Assembly: GCF_036409475.1 (NCBI RefSeq) | Contig: NZ_JAYRCK010000001.1 | Location: 248,001 to 312,000 of the forward strand | Origin: Scandinavium sp036409475 | GTDB lineage: Bacteria > Pseudomonadota > Gammaproteobacteria > Enterobacterales > Enterobacteriaceae | Direction of reading: 5' to 3' | DNA length: 64,000 nt | Shown: piece after piece, positions 1-8,525 of the stretch | Layout: each line of letters opens with the position of its first letter | Numbering within the stretch: the first letter of the stretch is position 1 | Made by a program: the position numbers and the translations under genes | The notes under the pieces: model-generated | Told to the model about the DNA's origin: nothing | Database searches by the model: none | The model's input: the letters and a program-made list of their open reading frames with translations, nothing else

Positions 1-71
1 TGATGTTTTCTCGTCATCGCCTGACCACTCAGGCCAAACAAATTCTTGCTCATTTAACTCCGGAGTTGTGA
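1..71 (+). CDS. hflD: HflD C-terminal fragment (5' part outside window)
   Basis: The open frame enters from the left edge, with its first full codon at position 3, and ends at TGA 69-71. The visible tail, about 22 residues, ends in LTPEL. It resembles the C-terminus of HflD (YcfC), a peripheral inner-membrane protein linked to lysis/lysogeny control of lambda CII. hflD directly precedes purB in E. coli, and the gap here is only 3 bp, so the two are probably cotranscribed. The call rests mostly on position, because little protein is visible. Confidence 0.75.
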   Translation, partial: MFSRHRLTTQAKQILAHLTPEL

Positions 72-74
72 TCT

Positions 75-1445
75 ATGGAATTATCCTCACTGACCGCCGT
101 TTCCCCTGTCGATGGACGCTACGGCGATAAAGTCAGCGCGCTGCGCGGTATTTTCAGCGAATACGGTTTGCTGAAATTCCGTGTACAAGTTGAAGTACGC
201 TGGCTGCAAAAATTAGCCGCGCACGCAGCGATCAAGGAAGTTCCTGCTTTTGCTGCCGACGCAAACGGTTTCCTCGATAAAATCGTCGCTGACTTTAACG
301 AAGAAGACGCTGCGCGTATTAAAACCATCGAGCGCACCACCAACCACGACGTCAAAGCGGTTGAGTACTTCCTGAAAGAGAAAGTGGCGGAAGTCCCTGC
401 CCTGCATGCCGTGTCTGAATTCATTCACTTTGCCTGCACCTCTGAAGACATCAACAACCTTTCCCACGCGCTGATGCTGAAAACCGCGCGTGATGAAGTG
501 GTGCTGCCTTACTGGCGCAAACTGATTGATGCGGTTAAAGATCTCGCCGTGCAGTACCGCGATATCCCTCTGCTTTCCCGTACGCACGGCCAGCCAGCCA
601 CGCCGTCCACCATGGGCAAAGAAATGGCTAACGTGGCTTATCGTCTGGAACGCCAGTATCGCCAGCTGAACCAGGTGGAGATCCTCGGCAAAATCAACGG
701 TGCGGTGGGTAACTATAACGCCCACATCGCCGCGTACCCGGAAGTGGACTGGCACCAGTTCAGCGAAGAGTTTGTCACTTCGCTGGGTATTCAGTGGAAC
801 CCGTACACCACGCAGATTGAACCGCACGACTACATCGCCGAGCTGTTTGACTGCATGGCGCGCTTTAACACCATCATTATCGATTTCGATCGTGATGTGT
901 GGGGTTACATCGCCCTGAACCACTTCAAACAAAAAACTATCGCCGGTGAAATTGGCTCGTCCACCATGCCGCACAAAGTGAACCCAATTGACTTCGAAAA
1001 CTCCGAAGGCAACCTGGGGCTCTCTAACGCCATGCTGCAACACCTGGCGAGCAAACTGCCGGTTTCCCGCTGGCAGCGTGATCTGACCGATTCCACCGTG
1101 CTGCGTAACCTCGGCGTGGGTATTGGCTACGCACTGATTGCTTATCAGTCCACCCTGAAGGGCGTGAGCAAACTGGAAGTGAACCGCGATCGTCTGCTCG
1201 CGGAACTGGATAGCAACTGGGAAGTGCTGGCTGAGCCTATTCAGACCGTGATGCGCCGCTACGGCATCGAAAAGCCGTACGAGAAGCTGAAAGAGCTGAC
1301 CCGCGGCAAACGCGTTGATGCCGAAGGTATGAAGCAGTTTATCGACAGCCTGGCCGTGCCAGAGCACGAAAAAACTCGCCTGAAAGAAATGACTCCAGCC
1401 AACTACATTGGCCGCGCGATCACCCTGGTCGACGAACTGAAGTAA
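75..1445 (+). CDS. purB: Adenylosuccinate lyase
   Basis: PurB is a cytosolic homotetramer of the fumarase/aspartase superfamily. It catalyses two fumarate-releasing steps of purine synthesis: SAICAR to AICAR, and adenylosuccinate to AMP. The 456 residues match the E. coli length. The superfamily signature GSSTMPHKVNP lies near residues 293-303 and carries the flexible-loop catalytic serine (about Ser295). The SRTHGQPAT segment supplies the catalytic histidine at about residue 171. The ATG follows the hflD stop by 3 bp. A stem-loop lies just after the stop, before the phoP promoter. Identification is secure. Confidence 0.98.
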   Translation: MELSSLTAVSPVDGRYGDKVSALRGIFSEYGLLKFRVQVEVRWLQKLAAHAAIKEVPAFAADANGFLDKIVADFNEEDAARIKTIERTTNHDVKAVEYFLKEKVAEVPALHAVSEFIHFACTSEDINNLSHALMLKTARDEVVLPYWRKLIDAVKDLAVQYRDIPLLSRTHGQPATPSTMGKEMANVAYRLERQYRQLNQVEILGKINGAVGNYNAHIAAYPEVDWHQFSEEFVTSLGIQWNPYTTQIEPHDYIAELFDCMARFNTIIIDFDRDVWGYIALNHFKQKTIAGEIGSSTMPHKVNPIDFENSEGNLGLSNAMLQHLASKLPVSRWQRDLTDSTVLRNLGVGIGYALIAYQSTLKGVSKLEVNRDRLLAELDSNWEVLAEPIQTVMRRYGIEKPYEKLKELTRGKRVDAEGMKQFIDSLAVPEHEKTRLKEMTPANYIGRAITLVDELK

Positions 1446-1453
1446 GTTGTCTC

Positions 1454-1487
1454 GCCTCTCTTTCCTGCTCAGGTGGGAAAGAGAGGC
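1454..1487 (+). terminator. Stem-loop downstream of purB
   Basis: A perfect 12-bp inverted repeat (GCCTCTCTTTCC at 1454-1465, GGAAAGAGAGGC at 1476-1487) surrounds a 10-nt loop. No T-tract follows, so it may be a weak terminator or an mRNA 3'-end stabiliser rather than a strong intrinsic terminator. It separates purB from the phoPQ promoter. Confidence 0.55.
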
Positions 1488-1498
1488 CCTGCCTCCCC

Positions 1499-1544
1499 TG
1501 TTTATCTGATGTTTATCCCCGCCCCCGCATAATCGCGTTAAACT
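1499..1544 (+). promoter_or_regulatory. PhoP box and -10 of the autoregulated phoP promoter
   Basis: Two TGTTTA half-sites (1499-1504 and 1510-1515) are separated by 5 bp, the direct-repeat arrangement bound by phosphorylated PhoP. TAAACT at 1539-1544 fits a -10 hexamer, 23 bp beyond the second half-site. That is the spacing I recall for the E. coli phoP P1 promoter. The layout implies Mg2+-responsive positive autoregulation of phoPQ. Confidence 0.85.
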
Positions 1545-1575
1545 ATTCAAATCGAAAATGAAAGGGAGCCCCCCT

Positions 1576-2250
1576 ATGCGCGTACTCGTTGTGGAAGACA
1601 ATGCTCTTTTGCGTCACCACTTGAAGGTTCAGCTTCAGGAACTCGGCCATCAGGTGGATGCGGCGGAAGATGCTAAGGAAGCGGATTACTATCTGGGTGA
1701 ACATGTGCCGGATATCGCGATTGTCGATCTCGGTTTGCCGGACGAAGACGGTCTGACTATGATTCGCCGCTGGCGCAGTCACGACATTTCAGTGCCGGTG
1801 CTGGTGCTGACGGCTCGTGAAGGCTGGCAGGATAAAGTCGAAGTCTTAAGCGCGGGTGCAGATGATTACGTCACCAAGCCCTTCCATATTGAAGAAGTGG
1901 CGGCGCGTATGCAGGCATTGCTGCGCCGCAACAGCGGCCTGGCCTCTCAGGTTATTACGCTGCCACCGTTTCAGGTTGATCTCTCTCGCCGCGAACTGTC
2001 GGTGAATAACGAGGTTATCAAGCTGACCGCGTTTGAATACACCATCATGGAAATGCTGATTCGCAACAACGGCAAAGTCGTCAGCAAAGATTCCCTGATG
2101 CTGCAACTCTACCCGGATGCTGAATTGCGCGAGAGCCATACCATTGACGTGCTGATGGGTCGCTTACGGAAGAAAATCCAGGCGCAGTATCCTCAGGATG
2201 TGATAACCACCGTGCGAGGCCAGGGCTACCTGTTCGAACTTCGCGGATGA
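1576..2250 (+). CDS. phoP: Response regulator PhoP
   Basis: PhoP is an OmpR-family response regulator that controls genes for Mg2+ uptake, lipid A modification and acid and antimicrobial-peptide resistance. The 224-residue protein has an N-terminal receiver domain and a C-terminal winged helix. The phospho-acceptor Asp51 falls in IVDLGLPD, and Lys101 in VTKPFH. The C-terminus contains the RGQGYLFEL segment typical of the family. The ATG at 1576 is chosen because it begins MRVLVVEDN as in orthologues and follows an AAGGGAG ribosome site; an in-frame ATG at 1558 would add six unconserved residues. The stop overlaps phoQ. Confidence 0.98.
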   Translation: MRVLVVEDNALLRHHLKVQLQELGHQVDAAEDAKEADYYLGEHVPDIAIVDLGLPDEDGLTMIRRWRSHDISVPVLVLTAREGWQDKVEVLSAGADDYVTKPFHIEEVAARMQALLRRNSGLASQVITLPPFQVDLSRRELSVNNEVIKLTAFEYTIMEMLIRNNGKVVSKDSLMLQLYPDAELRESHTIDVLMGRLRKKIQAQYPQDVITTVRGQGYLFELRG

Positions 2251-3710
2251 AAAAAATGCTCAGGCACGTGTTACCGCTCTCTCTGCGCGTCCGATTTTTG
2301 CTGGCGACAGCCGCCGTTGTGCTGGTGCTGTCACTGGCGTATGGCATGGTCGCGCTGGTGGGTTACAGCGTCAGCTTTGATAAAACCACCTTCCGCTTAT
2401 TGCGCGGCGAGAGCAACCTCTTCTACACCCTCGCCCGTTGGGAGGATAACAAGCTCAGTGTCAAAATCCCGGATAACCTGAATCTGCAAAGCCCGACGAT
2501 GGCGTTAATCTACGACAAAGAGGGGCATTTGATGTGGGCCCAACGCGATCTTCCCTGGCTGCAAAAACGCATCAATCCTGACTGGCTTAAAAGCAACGGT
2601 TTCCACGAAATCGAGGCCGACGTAGGCTCATCCAGCATGCTTTTGCGTAACGATCACGAAGTGATGCGCCAACTGGATGAGATTCGCCAGCAGGACGACA
2701 GTTCAGAGATGACCCACTCTGTGGCGGTCAATATCTACCCGGCCACCGCGCGAATGCCGCAGTTGACGATTGTGGTGGTGGATACCATCCCTATCGAACT
2801 TAAGCGTTCGTATATGGTGTGGAGCTGGTTTATCTACGTGCTGGCTGCCAACCTGCTGTTGGTCATTCCTTTGCTTTGGGTCGCGGCCTGGTGGAGTTTG
2901 CGGCCTATCGAGTCTCTGGCGAAAGAAGTGCGTGAGCTTGAAGAACATAACCGAGAAACGTTGAACCCTGAAACCACACGCGAGCTGACGCATCTGGTGA
3001 TGAACCTCAACCGCCTGCTGAAAAGCGAGCGTGAACGTTACGATAAATACCGCACCACGCTCACCGACCTGACTCACAGCCTGAAAACGCCGCTCGCCGT
3101 GCTGCAAAGCACCCTGCGTTCACTGCGCGGCAATAAGCTGAGCGTCGAAGAGGCTGAACCGGTGATGCTGGAGCAAATTAGTCGTATTTCCCAGCAAATT
3201 GGCTATTACCTGCATCGCGCCAGCATGCGCAGCGGCAATATGCTGTTAAGCCGTGAACTGCATCCGGTCGCGCCGTTGCTTGATAACCTGACATCTGCTT
3301 TGAACAAGGTCTATCAGCGCAAAGGGGTCAATATCACGCTGGATATTTCGCCGGAGATTAGCTTCGTTGGCGAGCGCAATGACTTTATGGAAGTGCTGGG
3401 CAATGTGCTCGACAACGCCTGTAAATATTGTCTGGAATTTGTCGAAGTCTCAGCCCGCCAGACCGATGAACATCTGCACATTATCGTGGAAGACGACGGC
3501 CCGGGCATTCCCAACAGCAAACGGGATATGGTGTTTGACCGTGGACAAAGGGCTGACACGTTGCGTCCTGGTCAGGGCGTTGGGCTTTCTGTCGCCAGGG
3601 AAATAGTCGAACAATACGACGGCAAAATTCTGCCTGGAGACAGTCCTCTCGGCGGGGCGAAAATGGAAGTCCTCTTCGGTCGTCAGCATCCGGAAACCAA
3701 AGAGTCATAA
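2247..3710 (+). CDS. phoQ: Sensor histidine kinase PhoQ
   Basis: PhoQ is an inner-membrane kinase/phosphatase that senses low Mg2+, acid pH and cationic peptides and phosphorylates PhoP. At 487 residues it is about the usual length. Order: first membrane helix near residues 15-40, periplasmic PDC-type sensor to about 190, second helix near 195-215, HAMP (SLRPIESLAKEVREL), dimerisation helix with His277 in DLTHSLKTPLA, and an ATPase with the N box (NVLDNACKY) and G boxes (DDGPGIP, GQGVGLS). The ATG overlaps the phoP stop, indicating translational coupling. Oddity: residues 148-154, EDDDDAE in E. coli and Salmonella, read QQDDSSE here, which weakens the acidic metal-bridging surface. Confidence 0.98.
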   Translation: MKKMLRHVLPLSLRVRFLLATAAVVLVLSLAYGMVALVGYSVSFDKTTFRLLRGESNLFYTLARWEDNKLSVKIPDNLNLQSPTMALIYDKEGHLMWAQRDLPWLQKRINPDWLKSNGFHEIEADVGSSSMLLRNDHEVMRQLDEIRQQDDSSEMTHSVAVNIYPATARMPQLTIVVVDTIPIELKRSYMVWSWFIYVLAANLLLVIPLLWVAAWWSLRPIESLAKEVRELEEHNRETLNPETTRELTHLVMNLNRLLKSERERYDKYRTTLTDLTHSLKTPLAVLQSTLRSLRGNKLSVEEAEPVMLEQISRISQQIGYYLHRASMRSGNMLLSRELHPVAPLLDNLTSALNKVYQRKGVNITLDISPEISFVGERNDFMEVLGNVLDNACKYCLEFVEVSARQTDEHLHIIVEDDGPGIPNSKRDMVFDRGQRADTLRPGQGVGLSVAREIVEQYDGKILPGDSPLGGAKMEVLFGRQHPETKES

Positions 3711-3721
3711 GTCACTTATTT

Positions 3722-3751
3722 TACCGCCGCCTGCATCGCCTGGCGGCGGTA
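3722..3751 (+). terminator. Stem-loop between phoQ and roxA
   Basis: A 10-bp inverted repeat (TACCGCCGCC at 3722-3731, GGCGGCGGTA at 3742-3751) follows phoQ. It has no T-tract. A perfect TATAAT at 3757-3762, about 34 bp before the roxA start, may be a -10 for roxA, but no convincing -35 is visible. Confidence 0.45.
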
Positions 3752-3795
3752 TCCGTTATAATCCGAACAGAAACCTGCCTGTGGAATAAAACATC

Positions 3796-4917
3796 ATGGA
3801 TTATCACTTATCGCTTGACTGGCCTGACTTCATCGAACGCTACTGGCAAAAACGCCCGGTGGTGCTGAAGCGCGGCTTTACTAACTTCGTTGATCCGATT
3901 TCCCCGGATGAACTGGCTGGCCTTGCCATGGAAGACGAAGTGGACAGCCGACTCGTCAGCCATCACGAAGGCAAATGGCAGGTCAGCCACGGTCCTTTCC
4001 AGAGCTACGATCACCTCAACGAGAATAACTGGTCGCTGCTGGTGCAGGCCGTTAACCACTGGCATGAGCCCACCGCCGCGCTGATGCGTCCTTTCCGCGC
4101 CCTACCTGACTGGCGCATTGACGATTTGATGATTTCCTTCTCCGTCCCTGGCGGCGGCGTAGGCCCGCATCTCGATCAGTATGACGTGTTCATTATTCAG
4201 GGCACTGGCCGCCGTCGCTGGCGCGTGGGTGACAAAGTGCCAATGAAACAGCACTGCCCGCACCCGGATTTACTGCAGGTCGATCCTTTCGAGGCCATCA
4301 TCGACGAAGAAATGGAACCGGGCGATATCCTCTATATTCCGCCAGGATTCCCGCATGAAGGCTACTCGCTGGAAAACTCGCTGAATTACTCCGTCGGCTT
4401 CCGCGCGCCAAGCGGCAAAGAGCTTATCAGCGGCTTCGCCGATTACGTTCTACAGCGCGAGTTGGGTACACATCGTTATACCGACCCTGATGTCGCGACA
4501 CGCGTCCATCCGGCCGATATTCTGCCGCAGGAGCTGGATAAACTGCGCGAGATGATGCTTGGCCTTATCAACCAGCCGGAGCACTTCAAACAGTGGTTTG
4601 GTGAGTTTGTCAGTCAGTCTCGTCATGAGCTGGATGTCTCCCCGCCGGAGCCGCCGTATCAGGCCGATGAGATCTATGATGCGCTGCAACAAGGTGACAA
4701 ACTGGTTCGCCTCGGCGGTCTGCGCGTACTGCGCATTGATGGCGAAGTGTTCGTCAATGGCGAGAAAATTGACTCTCCGCACCGCCCGGCACTGGATGCA
4801 CTCGCCAGCCACATTGTGCTGACAGCAGAACAGTTTGGCGATGCGCTGGAAGATCCATCCTTCCTGGCAATGTTGGCCGCGCTGGTCAACAGCGGGTATT
4901 GGTTCTTTGAAGATTAA
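3796..4917 (+). CDS. roxA: 50S ribosomal protein L16 arginine hydroxylase (JmjC-type)
   Basis: RoxA (YcfD) is an Fe(II)/2-oxoglutarate oxygenase that hydroxylates an arginine of ribosomal protein L16. The 373 residues carry a cupin/JmjC core with the iron-binding HxD motif in PHLDQYDVF (about His125 and Asp127) and the distal histidine in PGFPHEGYS (about residue 187). A C-terminal dimerisation/winged-helix part follows. It sits downstream of phoPQ on the same strand, as in E. coli, separated by a stem-loop and a possible promoter of its own. Confidence 0.96.
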   Translation: MDYHLSLDWPDFIERYWQKRPVVLKRGFTNFVDPISPDELAGLAMEDEVDSRLVSHHEGKWQVSHGPFQSYDHLNENNWSLLVQAVNHWHEPTAALMRPFRALPDWRIDDLMISFSVPGGGVGPHLDQYDVFIIQGTGRRRWRVGDKVPMKQHCPHPDLLQVDPFEAIIDEEMEPGDILYIPPGFPHEGYSLENSLNYSVGFRAPSGKELISGFADYVLQRELGTHRYTDPDVATRVHPADILPQELDKLREMMLGLINQPEHFKQWFGEFVSQSRHELDVSPPEPPYQADEIYDALQQGDKLVRLGGLRVLRIDGEVFVNGEKIDSPHRPALDALASHIVLTAEQFGDALEDPSFLAMLAALVNSGYWFFED

Positions 4918-4930
4918 TTTCTGCAGGATT

Positions 4931-5058
4931 GCCGGGCGACACTGCGTTTGCCCGGCCGACCAAAGAAAGGTTTCATAGTCCCGGCAAGCACGAGCGCCAC
5001 CAGGAATACGAACGGTAGATTTGGTAGGCCCGGTAAGCGTAAGCGCCACCGGGCAACT
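4931..5058. repeat. REP/BIME-type palindromes between roxA and pepT
   Basis: Several GC-rich imperfect palindromes of the enterobacterial REP type lie here. One is at 4931-4956 (GCCGGGCGAC ... GCCCGGC). The others are at about 4979-5003 and 5023-5058 (GTAGGCCCGGTAAGCG ... CGCCACCGGGCA). They fill the gap between the convergent genes roxA and pepT and probably stabilise both 3' ends. No gene is present. Confidence 0.8.
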
Positions 5059-5066
5059 GGGAGGAT

Positions 5067-6293
5067 TTACTTCGCTTTCGCGGTTAATTCCGCAATTCGC
5101 ACGATCACCTGAACCGCTTTTTCCATCCCTTCCAGCGTCACGAACTCATGCTTGCCGTGGTAGTTATAGCCGCCGGTGAAGATGTTCGGGCACGGTAATC
5201 CCATGAAGGACAACTGGGAACCGTCGGTGCCGCCGCGAATTGGCTTCATGTCCGGTTCGATATCGCAATCACGCATCGCCTGTTGGGCAATCTCGATAAT
5301 ATGCGGATGCTCCATCACCTTCTCATGCATGTTGTAGTAGCTGTCTTCAATGATGAGTTCGATGTAGCAGTCCGGGTGTAACCCCTTCCCGACTTTCTTG
5401 GCGATTTCCATCATCTTGCGCTTGCGGGCTTCGAACTGCTTGCGGTCGAAGTCACGGATGATGTAGTGCATCTGCGCGGTATCGACAGTGCCTTTAATGC
5501 TGGTGAGATGGAAGAAGCCTTCGTAGCCGTCTGTCTGTTCAGGGCTCTCTTCGGCAGGGACTTCTGCATGAATGCGGGTCGCCAGCGACAGCGCATTCAC
5601 CATCACGCCTTTTGCGGTGCCAGGATGCACATTGTTGCCCACAATTTTAATGGTCACTGACGCGGCATTGAAGTTTTCATACTCCAGTTCGCCCACGCCA
5701 CCGCCATCAACGGTATAAGCCCACTGAGCATCAAAAGCTGGCACATCAAAATGCTTCGCGCCTTTGCCCACTTCTTCATCCGGTGTAAAAGCCACACGAA
5801 GATCACCGTGCGGAATATTTTTCGATTTCAGCACGGCGAGCGCCGTCATAATTTCCGCCACTCCGGCTTTGTCGTCTGCGCCAAGCAGCGTTTTGCCATC
5901 CGTGGTGATAAGCGTCTGCCCAAGCAACTGATGCAACACCGGGAACATCACCGGGGAAAGCACCTCATCGCCAATCCCAAGGGCAATATCACCGCCACGG
6001 TAGTTTTCAACGATTTGCGGGTTCACGTTTTTACCGCTGAAATCCGGGGACGTGTCCACGTGCGAGATAAACCCAATGGCTGGTATGTCGCCTTGCACAT
6101 TCGCTGGCAGCGTGGCCATTACGGTGCCCTTCTCGCTCAGGCTGACGTTAACCAGCCCCATGTCTTCGAGCTGTTCTTTGAGCAAACGCAGCAGCTTCCA
6201 TTGCCCTTCAGTGCTCGGCACCTGACGCACGCCAGGCTTCGACTGTGTGTCCAGAGATACGTACTGCAAAAACCGCTCAAGTAATTTATCCAT
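5067..6293 (-). CDS. pepT: Peptidase T (tripeptide aminopeptidase)
   Basis: PepT is a cytosolic zinc aminopeptidase of family M20B that removes N-terminal residues from tripeptides. The 408-residue length is canonical. Di-zinc ligands and catalytic residues are visible: His in GFISHVDTSPD, bridging Asp in LLGADDKAG, the general-base pair in TPDEEVGKG, and a C-terminal His in YHGKHEFV. It is transcribed divergently from potA across a 254-bp gap. In Salmonella and E. coli pepT is FNR-activated, but I did not find a clear FNR consensus in this gap. Confidence 0.97.
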   Translation of the reverse strand: MDKLLERFLQYVSLDTQSKPGVRQVPSTEGQWKLLRLLKEQLEDMGLVNVSLSEKGTVMATLPANVQGDIPAIGFISHVDTSPDFSGKNVNPQIVENYRGGDIALGIGDEVLSPVMFPVLHQLLGQTLITTDGKTLLGADDKAGVAEIMTALAVLKSKNIPHGDLRVAFTPDEEVGKGAKHFDVPAFDAQWAYTVDGGGVGELEYENFNAASVTIKIVGNNVHPGTAKGVMVNALSLATRIHAEVPAEESPEQTDGYEGFFHLTSIKGTVDTAQMHYIIRDFDRKQFEARKRKMMEIAKKVGKGLHPDCYIELIIEDSYYNMHEKVMEHPHIIEIAQQAMRDCDIEPDMKPIRGGTDGSQLSFMGLPCPNIFTGGYNYHGKHEFVTLEGMEKAVQVIVRIAELTAKAK

Positions 6294-6547
6294 GTCGTCG
6301 CCCTCGTTTTTTGTGACAACATTATCAGTAAGCCCCGATCGATAACTCTTGCGTCAGATCACTTTTGTCCCGGCAAACGAGATTTTTTTTCAATCGCAGT
6401 GACGATGGGTTTAAAGGTAGCCCACAAGGGCGCAGAATGATTGGCGATTTCAGGGGATTGCCGTAGAATGCCAGCCCTTAATGATGTGTCAGACCTCTAA
6501 GGTGGTTAACCACAAACCCCGTAACGACAGCCTTTCGTTACGCCTAC

Positions 6548-7684
6548 ATGGGACAGAGTAAAAAATTGAATACACAATCGCGTTCGCTTTCACCGCTGGT
6601 AGAGTTAGCGGGGATTCGCAAAGGCTTTGAAGGTAAAACAGTCATTTCAGATCTCAACCTCACCATCAATAACGGTGAATTCCTTACCCTGCTTGGCCCC
6701 TCTGGCTGCGGTAAAACAACCGTATTGCGTCTTATCGCCGGGCTTGAGAACGTCGATACAGGCCGCATTCATCTTGAAGGCCAGGATATCACCGATGTCC
6801 CCGCCGAAAACCGCCACGTCAATACCGTTTTCCAGAGCTACGCCCTGTTCCCGCACATGAGCGTGTTCGAGAACGTCGCGTTTGGCTTACGAATGCAAAA
6901 AACCCCCGCCGACCAGATAACACCGCGCGTGACAGAAGCCTTGCGAATGGTGCAACTGGAAGCGTTCGCCCAACGCAAACCGCATCAGCTCTCTGGCGGT
7001 CAACAGCAGCGAGTCGCCATCGCGCGCGCCGTGGTGAACAAACCCCGCTTGCTCCTGCTGGATGAATCCCTCTCCGCGCTGGATTACAAACTGCGTAAGC
7101 AGATGCAAAACGAACTGAAAGCGCTGCAACGTAAGCTCGGTATCACCTTCGTTTTTGTGACACACGATCAGGAAGAAGCGCTGACGATGTCAGACCGCAT
7201 TGTGGTGATGCGCGATGGCAAAATCGAGCAGGACGGCACCCCTCGTGAAATTTACGAAGAGCCTGAGAATTTGTTCGTCGCCAGTTTCATCGGTGAAATC
7301 AATCAGTTTACCGCCACGGTGATTGAACGTCTGGACGAACAGCGAGTTCGCGCTAACGTGGAAGGCCGCGAGTGCAATATCTACGTAAACTTTGCCGTCG
7401 AGCCCGGCCAGAAGCTGAACGTGCTGCTGCGCCCGGAAGATTTGCGCGTCGATGAAATCAATGACGATAACCACATCGAAGGCCTGATTGGCTATGTGCG
7501 TGAACGCAACTACAAAGGCATGACCCTGGAATCCGTGGTTGAGCTGGAAAACGGCAAAATGGTGCTGGTCAACGAATTCTTCAACGAAGACGATCCGGAT
7601 TTTGACCATTCGCTGGATCAGAAAATGGCCATCAATTGGGTTGAAAGCTGGGAAGTGGTGCTGGCTGATGAAGAACACAAGTAA
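6548..7684 (+). CDS. potA: Spermidine/putrescine ABC transporter ATPase PotA
   Basis: PotA is the cytosolic ATPase that drives the PotABCD polyamine importer. The 378 residues contain Walker A GPSGCGKTT (about residues 50-58), the ABC signature LSGGQQQRVAIARA, Walker B LLLLDES, and the H-loop in VTHDQEEA. A C-terminal TOBE-like regulatory domain follows. It is the first gene of potABCD. The potB start lies within its last codons, so translation is coupled. Confidence 0.98.
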   Translation: MGQSKKLNTQSRSLSPLVELAGIRKGFEGKTVISDLNLTINNGEFLTLLGPSGCGKTTVLRLIAGLENVDTGRIHLEGQDITDVPAENRHVNTVFQSYALFPHMSVFENVAFGLRMQKTPADQITPRVTEALRMVQLEAFAQRKPHQLSGGQQQRVAIARAVVNKPRLLLLDESLSALDYKLRKQMQNELKALQRKLGITFVFVTHDQEEALTMSDRIVVMRDGKIEQDGTPREIYEEPENLFVASFIGEINQFTATVIERLDEQRVRANVEGRECNIYVNFAVEPGQKLNVLLRPEDLRVDEINDDNHIEGLIGYVRERNYKGMTLESVVELENGKMVLVNEFFNEDDPDFDHSLDQKMAINWVESWEVVLADEEHK

Positions 7685-8525
7685 ATTCCAGAAGGTGGTG
7701 ATCGCCACCATCGTCGGTTGGCTTGTGGTGTTTGTGTTCCTGCCCAACCTGATGATTATTGCGACCAGTTTCCTGACCCGCGATGACGCCAACTTCGTCA
7801 AGCTGGTCTTTACGCTGGACAACTACTCACGCCTGCTTGACCCCCTCTATTTCGATGTCCTGCTGCATTCGCTGAACATGGCATTGCTGGCGACTCTGGC
7901 CTGCCTGATCCTCGGGTATCCCTTCGCCTGGTTCCTTGCACGGCTGCCGCAAAAAGTGCGCCCGCTGCTGCTGTTCCTGCTGATTGTGCCGTTCTGGACT
8001 AACTCGCTGATTCGTATTTACGGGCTGAAGATTTTCCTCAGCACCAAAGGCTATCTCAACGAGTTCCTGCTGTGGCTCGGGGTTATCGACACGCCGATTC
8101 GTATTATGTTCACGCCCGGCGCGGTGATCATCGGGCTGGTCTATATCCTGCTGCCGTTTATGGTGATGCCGCTGTATTCCAGCATCGAAAAGCTGGATAA
8201 ACCGCTGCTGGAAGCAGCCAAAGATTTAGGCGCAGGTAAACTGCAGACCTTCATTCGCATTATTCTTCCGTTGACCATGCCGGGTATTGTCGCCGGATGT
8301 TTGCTGGTGATGCTCCCTGCGATGGGCTTGTTCTATGTGTCGGATCTGATGGGCGGCGCGAAGAACTTGCTTATCGGTAACGTCATCAAGAGTCAGTTCC
8401 TGAATATTCGTGACTGGCCGTTTGGCGCAGCCACCAGCATCACCCTGACGGTGGTGATGGGCCTGATGCTACTCGTTTACTGGCGTGCTTCGCGTTTGCT
8501 GAACAAGAAGGTGGAACTCGAATGA
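7668..8525 (+). CDS. potB: Spermidine/putrescine permease PotB
   Basis: PotB is one of two membrane-spanning subunits of the polyamine importer. It has about six hydrophobic helices and the ABC-permease EAA loop (LLEAAKDLGAGKLQTF). The frame is open further upstream inside potA, but that extension is an out-of-frame reading of potA with no permease character. ATG 7668 (MKNTSKFQKV) gives 285 residues and overlaps potA by 17 nt. A GTG near 7698 would give the shorter 275-residue form annotated in some E. coli entries. Confidence 0.95.
   Translation: MKNTSKFQKVVIATIVGWLVVFVFLPNLMIIATSFLTRDDANFVKLVFTLDNYSRLLDPLYFDVLLHSLNMALLATLACLILGYPFAWFLARLPQKVRPLLLFLLIVPFWTNSLIRIYGLKIFLSTKGYLNEFLLWLGVIDTPIRIMFTPGAVIIGLVYILLPFMVMPLYSSIEKLDKPLLEAAKDLGAGKLQTFIRIILPLTMPGIVAGCLLVMLPAMGLFYVSDLMGGAKNLLIGNVIKSQFLNIRDWPFGAATSITLTVVMGLMLLVYWRASRLLNKKVELE

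Noticed and set aside
213..1601. Long open frame antisense to purB (462 codons), and similar ones antisense to ndh and rne
   Set aside because: They mirror the codon structure of strongly conserved genes on the other strand, and their translations are rich in H, R and Q without domain motifs. They are shadows, not genes.
7539..7667. Extended potB start inside potA
   Set aside because: The 43 extra codons are an alternative frame of potA with many W and K residues and no permease similarity.
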